Below are positions 8,573-14,452 of a stretch of 14,452 nt of DNA, piece after piece. The notes under the pieces were generated by a model. That model did no database searches and was not told where the DNA came from. It was given only the letters and a program-made list of their open reading frames with translations. Each line of letters starts with the position of its first letter. The first letter of the stretch is position 1. The stretch comes from Cyclostephanos tholiformis (taxonomy: Eukaryota > Bacillariophyta > Thalassiosirophyceae > Thalassiosirales > Thalassiosiraceae): NCBI GenBank assembly GCA_036939975.1, contig JALLPB010000586.1:1-14452 (forward strand). Direction: 5' to 3'. The translations under genes and the position numbers were made by a program.

Positions 8573-9165
8573 CCGTCATCGGACGCCGACACCCCGGCAC
8601 CGGTAGCCGCGGCACACCCTCCCCTTGCGATGTGTGTCGCGGCTTTGCTTGAATCCGCCGGCGAGGGGAGCGCCGGCACGCGTTTGGTGGGGGAAGCGAT
8701 TCGTAAGATTTGCGACGCCACCAGCCAAGCCCCCCCTCCCCCCCCCCCCCCCCACTGATCGACCCGTCTTCGTCATAATATGGCAGCCCCCCCCGCATCG
8801 GTGGATGCGCCACAAAATATTCGTGCAAGGGGTGGTCCGGCTTTGTCCTATACGGCCGGCGACGGGAGAATCGGAGGTGGTTGTGCGGGGGTTGTGTCGG
8901 GGTTGATTTTTGAGTGGTAGGTGGGGTGGTTGGACCACTACCTGAAACCACGCTGGTTCGTCAGATTTTGGTTACTGGCTCACCGCCCCCCGGCATCAGC
9001 AGACGAACCACACCGATTGAGAGGGACGGATTGCGCGGCTTTGTCCAGAACGCTTGGCTAGGCGAGTATCGGAGGTATTTGTGTTTGGGTTGTGTGTGTG
9101 GGGGGGTGGATTTTATGGTAGGTTGGGTGGTAGGATGGCCCTGCTGTGAACCCTTAGGTCGCCCC
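8573..9165. repeat. Diverged tandem repeat, about 198-bp period, three units
   Basis: Anchor word CGGCTTTG occurs at 8639, 8838 and 9036 (spacings 199 and 198). A second anchor, ATCGGAGGT, occurs at 8870 and 9068 (198), followed by a matching GT-rich stretch. Units are well diverged and GC-rich. Open frames here are broken between units, so I do not call a gene. Confidence 0.6.
8730..8753. repeat. Poly-C tract
   Basis: The tract is 24 bases long and all C except one T at 8737. It lies inside the second unit of the 198-bp repeat. Runs of this length are prone to length error in sequencing, so local frames crossing it should not be trusted. Confidence 0.9.
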
Positions 9166-9489
9166 CCTGCGGACGTCGAACGACTAACCCCCCGCACCGG
9201 TGGCAGCGTCACGCTACTCCCTGACGTAGGGTGAGGCCTTTTTTTGTTTGTATCACACGGCGAGAGGAGCATTGGAGCGATTTATAAGGGGGGGGGGGGA
9301 TATTTTTTTCCTGGAAAAAAAAAAATGGTCAATCCCGGACATGGCTAAAAATCCATGCAATGATATGATGGAAAAAAAAATACTAATATCATGCTCTCTA
9401 CACAGGAGTAATGTTAATTGCAGCTTATTCGTCGACGACAGGGGATTCAGCCACGGCATCCAACTCGGCACACTGCCGAAGGAATTAGG
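9166..9489. repeat. Homopolymer-rich non-coding stretch
   Basis: No gene is seen. The stretch contains a G12 run (9288-9299), an A11 run (9315-9325) and several T and A runs. It separates the GC-rich repeat region from the transposon remnants. Confidence 0.6.
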
Positions 9490-10650
9490 CTTTCTCCTCG
9501 GGCGTGATTTTTTCATTCGCCAACACAGCATCCTTCTTCTGCTGCGCCTCGAATCGCCCATGAGTGGTATTGCTGATGGTAATTCGTGCCGTTTTCAGAT
9601 GCCCCAGCTCACTCTAATCCTCATCAGTCCACGGGGTGGGGTTGTTGGAATCGTCGTCGCCTCCGTGGCTGTTCCTCCACAATACTTTTGTAGAATGCCC
9701 TAATCTTTGACACGGGGATGCCCTTCCACCTAGGAAGCATCTTCATTTTATTGTTGCATAGTTTGTCCTCATCTCTGTCAAGCTCGTGCTCGAGGTGATC
9801 CAACACAACAAATGCAGCCTCGCGCCTTTTGGTAAACTCAATCCGACTTTTCCTCTCCCTCTCCAACTTGGCAACCTTCTTCTTCATGTTCTTAAGCTCC
9901 GTGCTGAGGATAACATTTTCGTCAGTCACATGAGTCCCTTCTCCCAAAAATGACCATCGGCAGTGTTTGTTGTGGTAATGGCCTCCTGGCACTCGCAGGT
10001 TTGGGCGACCGTGGCCTGCTGCTCTCGAATCTTATCCGGCCAAAACTGTGCCCACAAAAAGTCGCCTGTCATATCCCATTGCATTGAGCTGAACAACACT
10101 GAGGTTGTTCTGCGATTGTATGTCTTAATAGACATTAAAGTTTGGGTCTCTTTCATCCGTCCCGTTGTGGCTTACCTTTGGGTCAGCTAGGCAATTTTTA
10201 GTGTAAATGGGACCGCACCAACCTACTCCCATGCATTCCAATTTGATGCCAAGCTAAACGGTATTCCAGCACGTGATACCAAACACCAGGCAGGTTCCAC
10301 CATGACCATAAACCACAAGACCAAACATGGACTGCTCCAGCTTCATTGGCTTGTTTGCGTCAAAACAAGCCGATGCCACCCACTTCAAGTTGTTCTGGAC
10401 AACATTTTTGAAGGGCCTCTCTGATACTTCTGTCTCCTGCTGGACCGACATCGCATTTTTAGTCAATCCGGGGTTATAAACTCTTCAAAATTGGTCACAG
10501 CCTGGGCTGCTGCCCACCTTAAGTAGCATCCGCTTCTCCAGCCAATCCATCAAATCTGGAGAGAGAGGACAGACAATAATTTCGACAAATTTGTCAAACT
10601 CCTCGTTCAACATTCCTCCCTTTTTGTTCATTCCAATGTTGCCAAAAAAA
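9490..10650 (-). pseudogene. Decayed DDE-transposase-like protein gene
   Basis: Several minus-strand frames read in order as one damaged protein. From the upstream end: NIGMNKKGGMLNEEFDKF and KRMLLKVGSSPGC (about 10640-10510), QQETEVSERPFKNVVQ and EQSMFGLVVYGHG (about 10440-10280), CLADPKVSHNGTDERDPN (about 10190-10140), FLWAQFWPDKIREQQ (about 10070-10015), a Lys/Arg/Glu-rich coiled-coil stretch with RWKGIPVSKIRAFYKS (9910-9680), then TDEDxSELGHLKTARITI and GRFEAQQKKDA (9640-9530). The pattern resembles DDE-type transposase-like proteins repeated in diatom genomes; this is from memory and unsearched. Stops at 10485-10487, 10254-10256 and 10125-10127, plus several frameshifts, kill the gene. 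An expected catalytic Asp in the KVDSGPG-type motif is Gly here. The exact ends are approximate. Confidence 0.6.
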
Positions 10651-11575
10651 CCCTCCCTCACGTGCTATGGAAATGCTGTATAAAATCAAAATGGTTCTTC
10701 TGCCTTTTTTCTGTCACATGGTAGCTACCAGTGCGTCGGCATACCGTCTCCTGCCGTGTGTTGCTACCAAATATACCAGTGCATGCCAACAATGACAACA
10801 TAGTAATCGACCAGCCTGCAGGCAGCTGGCTAAGTTGGATTTTACTGCATTATAACTGGTTCTACTCAGTAGATTTTATTTCTACTGCCTTGCCACCTTG
10901 CAGTAACTAAAATAAGGCCAGTAAAACCTGGGTAAAACCGCACATACTGGCGGCTACTCCTCAGTAAAACAAGTGCATCAGTCCAATCAATCTGAATAAC
11001 ATGATATTGATATCAATATTATTGAGGTCATCCTCCTCACTCCTGCTTCCACATGAGATTATTAACAAAAAAATATGACTTGATTCAGAGTCTGTCAGAG
11101 GACCTTGGAAGAGTGTGTTGTCAAGAGGGCTTGTGTTTTTCAAATTGATGGGTGCCTCTGAAGATGCAATCTGGGATCTCAATATAATAAATTCTACAGG
11201 TGTGACGGGTAAGAACACTCCCATAAAATTAATTTTACCTAATAGAAATTAATTATTTGAATACTCCAGCCTGATTTTGTACTTATTGTTGGAAGAATTC
11301 ACTCGGGCTGCTCCCGATACCAGAATTTGTTGCTATTTCACGCTAGTGTTGACCAGGCCCCAGCAGCCGGGTCGGTGCTTTGGAGTAATGGCTCACTTCT
11401 TAGTTTACATGTTTCTATTCATCTCACTCTATTCACCTATTTGTCACTCACAAAAATTATGGATAAAAATCTGGGGAAATCGCCCCTCACGGGATCTTAG
11501 TCAGGATCCACTTCAACCTTCAAGTTGCAGTCTGTCCAGCTAAGATATGGTCTGTACTTTGTCCTGGTGCAATCA

Positions 11576-11596
11576 AAATTGCATCCGATGCAATTT
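11576..11596. repeat. 21-bp near-perfect palindrome
   Basis: A 10-base arm (AAATTGCATC), one central C, and the exact reverse complement, followed at once by another AATTGCATC copy. It lies 26 bases before TATATAAA. It could be a regulatory operator-like site of a lost element. No downstream gene is evident. Confidence 0.55.
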
Positions 11597-11635
11597 CAAT
11601 TGCATCTATACCAACCATAACTATATAAACCCCAA

Positions 11636-11722
11636 CAGGAAAGTTAGAGTTAGAGTTTTCTCTAACTTAGAAAGTTAGAGTTTGCTTTTTTTTATTCCGA
11701 CAAAGTTAGGCTTAAGTTAGAG
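11636..11722. repeat. AAAGTTAGAG-rich repeat cluster A
   Basis: The decamer AAAGTTAGAG or close variants occur at about 11640, 11671 and 11703, with a perfect hairpin (AGTTAGAG at 11648-11655 with CTCTAACT at 11660-11667, loop TTTT). The same word family makes up the minisatellite at 12636-12828, about 1 kb away. Confidence 0.6.
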
Positions 11723-11827
11723 CACTTCATGCTCACTTTGATAGACATTTAACCACTATTTATTGATGTTTTGTTAAATATAATGCATCCTACTCTTCAA
11801 TATCACTTAACCATAATACTTACCATT

Positions 11828-12113
11828 CTAAACTTCATCCAATTCACCATCCAATTCCCTTAGAAGGTCCTCAATAGTTAATTCTGATGGTTCAAGATGC
11901 CCCTATGTCTCTGCATCTAGAATACAATCTAAATTAAAACTTTTTAGAGCTTCATTATCTGCCACCTTCCAAATTCCAGCTATAGTTCTGTGCATGTACT
12001 CACAAGCTACCCACTCTGGGTCAATGTAGACTACCCTCGTTACACTTACCAGATTGCCAACCTTTTGTAAGGCCTGACTTCTAGTCAAGTATGTTGCAGT
12101 GAAGAAATAGATC
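11828..12113 (-). pseudogene. Coding remnant of unknown protein, possible last exon
   Basis: After an acceptor-like CTTTAATCTTTCAG the minus strand reads about 70 codons (ending IAGIWKVADNEALKSF then LDCILDAET), meets TAG at 11905-11903, and continues in the same frame with GHLEPSELTIEDLLREL to a second TAG at 11830-11828. The even amino-acid mix, the acidic amphipathic tail and a frame that stays protein-like past the first TAG suggest a coding exon damaged by one nonsense change. I do not recognise the family. It lies among transposon remnants on the same strand and may belong to one of them. Confidence 0.4.
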
Positions 12114-12233
12114 CTGAAAGATTAAAGAAGGGAGAAACACTTGCATCCCACCTCAGTCACATGACAAGACACTTCTCATTGAACAATCACCCACAAAGTT
12201 GGGAATTATTTCTTGTTATTTTCAAAGAAAACT

Positions 12234-12525
12234 CCATTGTCTTAAATCGATAAAAGTTGCTCCCCAAACTTCACAATATTTGGATGGTACTGACCTGAGT
12301 TGTTAGTGAGAAGTTCCTGTAATATCCTTGATTGACCTGCGACAACAATCAATTCAAGGGGATATGAGTTAGTAGACCAAAACATTCAAAATCACTTGGA
12401 GAATTGGAGGTTTCCTCTCTCATGCATCCATTGTCATAAATTGATAGAAGTCACTCACCAAACCCCATGATATTTGGGTGGTACTCACCTGAGTTGATGT
12501 TGAGCAAGGTTCTGCAATCTCAGCT
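12234..12525 (-). repeat. Diverged tandem duplication, 194-bp offset
   Basis: About 95 bases starting CCATTGTC at 12234 recur at 12428 with roughly three quarters identity by eye. On the minus strand both copies read as similar peptides containing NSGxYHPNI and FGE then LLSI, each copy with one stop in the shared reading. This suggests duplicated coding DNA of an unrecognised element that decayed after duplication. Confidence 0.55.
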
Positions 12526-12635
12526 CAAAAGATCTGGTAAAAGTTAATATGTAGCACTTACCACTTACCACCTACATACTTTATTAGACCAACTAACGAC
12601 TGAAAATATGGTAGATGCCTGTCCACTTGTCTTAC

Positions 12636-12828
12636 AAGGTTGCCTGAAGTTAGAGTTGGGAACTCAATGAACCTTAAAAGTTAGTTAGGATTTTTTCAAA
12701 CGAGCAAAGTTTGGAAAATTAGAGTTAGTTTTTTTCAAAACAGCAAAGTTTGGAAAGTTAGAGTCCATTTTTTTCAAGACATTTTTCAAAGGCAAAGTTT
12801 GGAAAGTTAAAGTTAACTCCTAGAGTTA
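12636..12828. repeat. AAAGTTAGAG minisatellite, 39-bp unit (cluster B)
   Basis: The word GCAAAGTTTGGAAA begins at 12704, 12743 and 12792, spacings of 39 and 49 bases. The longer gap is explained by about 10 extra bases (AAGACATTTTT region). Each unit has a T-rich block, GCAAAGTTTGGAAA, then a GTTAGAGTT-like end. Partial units flank it on both sides. The last unit abuts the end of the retroelement remnant. Confidence 0.7.
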
Positions 12829-13440
12829 GGATACCTTATTTCTATCTCTGGTTGGATTTGCATCACAGGCCAATGCAACCTCCTGTCCAATGGCCATGAG
12901 AGAGCCAACAACTGTTCCAGTCTTGACATGCTTGCCCCTGCCATAGGCACTCTTGTCAAGTACTGCCCCCCCCCAAAAAAAGAAAGAGTCCAGTCCCAGA
13001 GGTCGGACATATTTGTTCAGATTTGCCCAGTGTCACTTGGCCAACATAATACCCTTCATCTGCAGCAAGGAAGTCACATGCATAGTCCTTTTAAATCAAA
13101 GTGGAAGACTGTCCATGAGGCCTGTTTCAGTAGGAGAGATTTTTGTTGAAAAGTGTTGGCAATTTGCCATTGTATTTGCATGCCCACTCCTTTATACTGC
13201 CAAACGAGTGCCATTTCCCACACTTGGAATGTACATTAGCGTTAGAAGGCACACTTGCTTGATGCTGAGGTGCAGGGCAAGTGCACGGATGAGCTGAGTG
13301 GCGACATGCAATTTTTGCAAGTCCATTCTTGTGACCAAGCTAACCATTGGTGAGTTGTCGCTGAATAGTGCAATATGCTTGTGTGCCAGGTTCAGCACAA
13401 TTGCTTCCAGGTAGGGGCTGTATTGATTAACAAAAAAACG
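12826..13440 (-). pseudogene. Retroelement remnant: RNase H region, with overlapping possible tyrosine-recombinase N-terminus
   Basis: The frame at about 13420-13192 reads KHIALFSDNSPMV then TQLIRALALHLSI, matching the RNase H part of retrotransposon polyproteins (Asp of SDNSPxV is a catalytic-type residue). Broken frames continue it: KQASWTVFH near 13120, LLQMKGIMLAK near 13060-13030, and DLWDWTL near 13000. A different frame at 12963-12835 reads VLDKSAYGRGKHVKTG and SLMAIGQEVALACDANPTR before TAA at 12826. That resembles the N-terminal region of tyrosine-recombinase-like proteins I recall from diatom repeats. RT/RNase H overlapped by a recombinase frame is the DIRS-type order. Frameshifts, a T7-G9 run and missing flanks show it is dead. 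RNase H is the firmer half of the call. Confidence 0.55.
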
Positions 13441-13769
13441 GAAGTGGGGCTTCCATAGATACTAGCATGCTGAGTAATAGTCATTCAGCGCACTTTTGAA
13501 AAAAAATCCTAACCCATACATTTTGTGACCATAAGCAAAAAGTTTTGGGACATTTTTACTAGCAAATTTGGTCATTTTTGATTATTGCAGCCCTCCATCT
13601 ACAGTATTATGACCCCATACCTCCCACAAAGCTGCACACATACTCACCCAGCACATCAAATGAAACTGCTTTAGGAGTGTTTCCCTTGAAAATATAGTCC
13701 CTGATCATTAATTCATGATATAATTCCTCTCGTCAAGACCCAAATATTTCCCCATATTGCCTTCTGTTG
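13441..13769. other. Spacer without a supported gene
   Basis: AT-rich sequence between the retroelement remnant and the 190-bp repeat. The minus strand has frequent stops in all frames, so the upstream reverse-transcriptase part expected before an RNase H domain is not visible here and is either deleted or unrecognisable. Confidence 0.55.
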
Positions 13770-14180
13770 AGCCCGAATGACTTTGTGGTGTCATGCTTGA
13801 GGCTCCAAACCCCCATAGATTGCATCCCACATTCATATCATATGTATGCAAAGTATTTTAGCATCTTATTATGCTTTGGAGGGGTGTATGGGGGCACCCC
13901 TTACACTGTTACGCTTGTGCAAGTGAGAGTGGATTTCAAGAAAAATTGGGGTAGGGTGGAGTCTGAATGATGTTGTAATGTCATGGTTGAGGCTCCAAAC
14001 CCACTTAGAGTCCATCCCACATCCATATCATATGTATACGAAGTGTTTCATCACCTTGATATGTTGTGGATGGGCATATGCATCTGCCTTTACACTGTTA
14101 TGCCTGTGCAGGTTGGGAGTGGATTTTAGGAAAATTGGGCTGAGCCCAAGCTCAAGTGATGTTGTAATGTCATGGTTAAC
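13770..14180. repeat. Tandem repeat, exact 190-bp period, two full units plus a partial
   Basis: TGTCATGNTTGAGGCTCCAAA begins at 13789 and 13979, and the partial third start TGTCATGGTTA is at 14169, giving spacings of 190 and 190. Further matches inside the units include CATCCCACATYCATATCATATGTAT, TTACACTGTTAYGC and GAGTGGATTT. Short open frames on the plus strand mirror the repeat rather than a conserved protein. Confidence 0.8.
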
Positions 14181-14452
14181 CTCTCAAGATGACATCCTTG
14201 ATCTCTATGTATAAAAAGTATCTATACATGTAAAAAATGTATCTATATATGAAAAATCTGTCCGTTGCATATACTATGCAATTAATGTTTGTCCCATTTA
14301 ACATTGTAATAATATTAAATACACTTTGATAGAGTTCAAGAGTACTAAAGAAAATTATATTTTTTCCTGTTAAAATAATTTATTTCATTTATTTCAACTG
14401 TTATACTTTGATACATTTTGTACCTGAACACATTTTATTTTATTGTTTCATA
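14181..14452. other. AT-rich tail of the window, no gene
   Basis: Very AT-rich DNA. A short direct repeat, GTATCTATACATGTAAAAA against GTATCTATATATGAAAAA, lies around 14219-14256. Nothing coding is seen. Confidence 0.6.

Larger units (their letters stand above)
10651..11827. other. Intergenic stretch without a supported gene
   Basis: Open frames here (87 codons minus at 10961-11224, 88 codons plus at 11277-11543) show no recognisable motif and uneven composition. Around 10840-10975 the word CAGTAAAAC and partial inverted copies (GTTTTACTG-like) recur. A TATATAAA word lies at 11622-11629 with no clear gene after it. The flanking remnants suggest decayed mobile DNA. Confidence 0.5.

Noticed and set aside
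8375..8758. 127-codon plus-strand ORF rich in Ala and Pro
   Set aside because: It ends in a poly-C tract, overlaps the 198-bp repeat whose other units do not keep the frame, and covers the likely promoter of the GT8-like gene.
11640..11720. Interstitial telomere repeat, from TTAGAGTTAGAG words
   Set aside because: Only two hexamers are in register and the unit is not TTAGGG; it fits the local AAAGTTAGAG repeat instead.
13767..14214. Two related plus-strand ORFs as a duplicated small protein gene
   Set aside because: Their likeness follows from the 190-bp tandem repeat, which is not a multiple of three, and the frames do not share start, end or a conserved domain.

Overview
The window looks like nuclear DNA of a eukaryote, most likely a stramenopile and probably a centric diatom. 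This is an inference from three things: a fungal-type (Chs3-like) chitin synthase with a cytochrome b5-like module, a short-intron GT8-like Golgi glycosyltransferase with GT-AG introns of about 105-125 bp, and degenerate transposon pieces whose protein patterns resemble repeat families I associate with Thalassiosira-like genomes. No bacterial operon structure, rRNA, tRNA or CRISPR array is seen.

Layout. Positions 1-2702 hold no gene I can support, only short inverted repeats and AT-rich DNA. Positions 2703-5777 (+) carry one uninterrupted 1024-codon gene for a membrane chitin synthase with all its catalytic motifs and an unusual charged C-terminal tail. After a 204-bp tail-to-tail gap, positions 8272-5982 (-) carry a three-exon gene for a type II membrane glycosyltransferase of the GT8/glycogenin-like fold. 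Six-frame ORFs split this gene, but joining the exons gives a coherent 686-residue protein. Its N-terminus is ambiguous because an alternative first exon is plausible.

Positions 8273-9490 are GC-rich promoter-side and repeat DNA with long homopolymers and a diverged tandem repeat of about 198 bp. From about 9490 to the end the window is a mobile-element graveyard, all on the minus strand where strand can be told. It holds a DDE-transposase-like pseudogene (about 9490-10650), an unrecognised coding remnant (11828-12113), a diverged 194-bp duplication (12234-12525), an AAAGTTAGAG-rich minisatellite (12636-12828), a retroelement RNase H remnant overlapped in another frame by a possible tyrosine-recombinase N-terminus (12826-13440, DIRS-like order), and a 190-bp tandem repeat (13770-14180).

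The two intact genes are both sugar-transferring membrane enzymes arranged convergently. One would polymerise GlcNAc into chitin at the cell surface. The other would work in the Golgi lumen on an unknown acceptor. A functional link is only a hypothesis.
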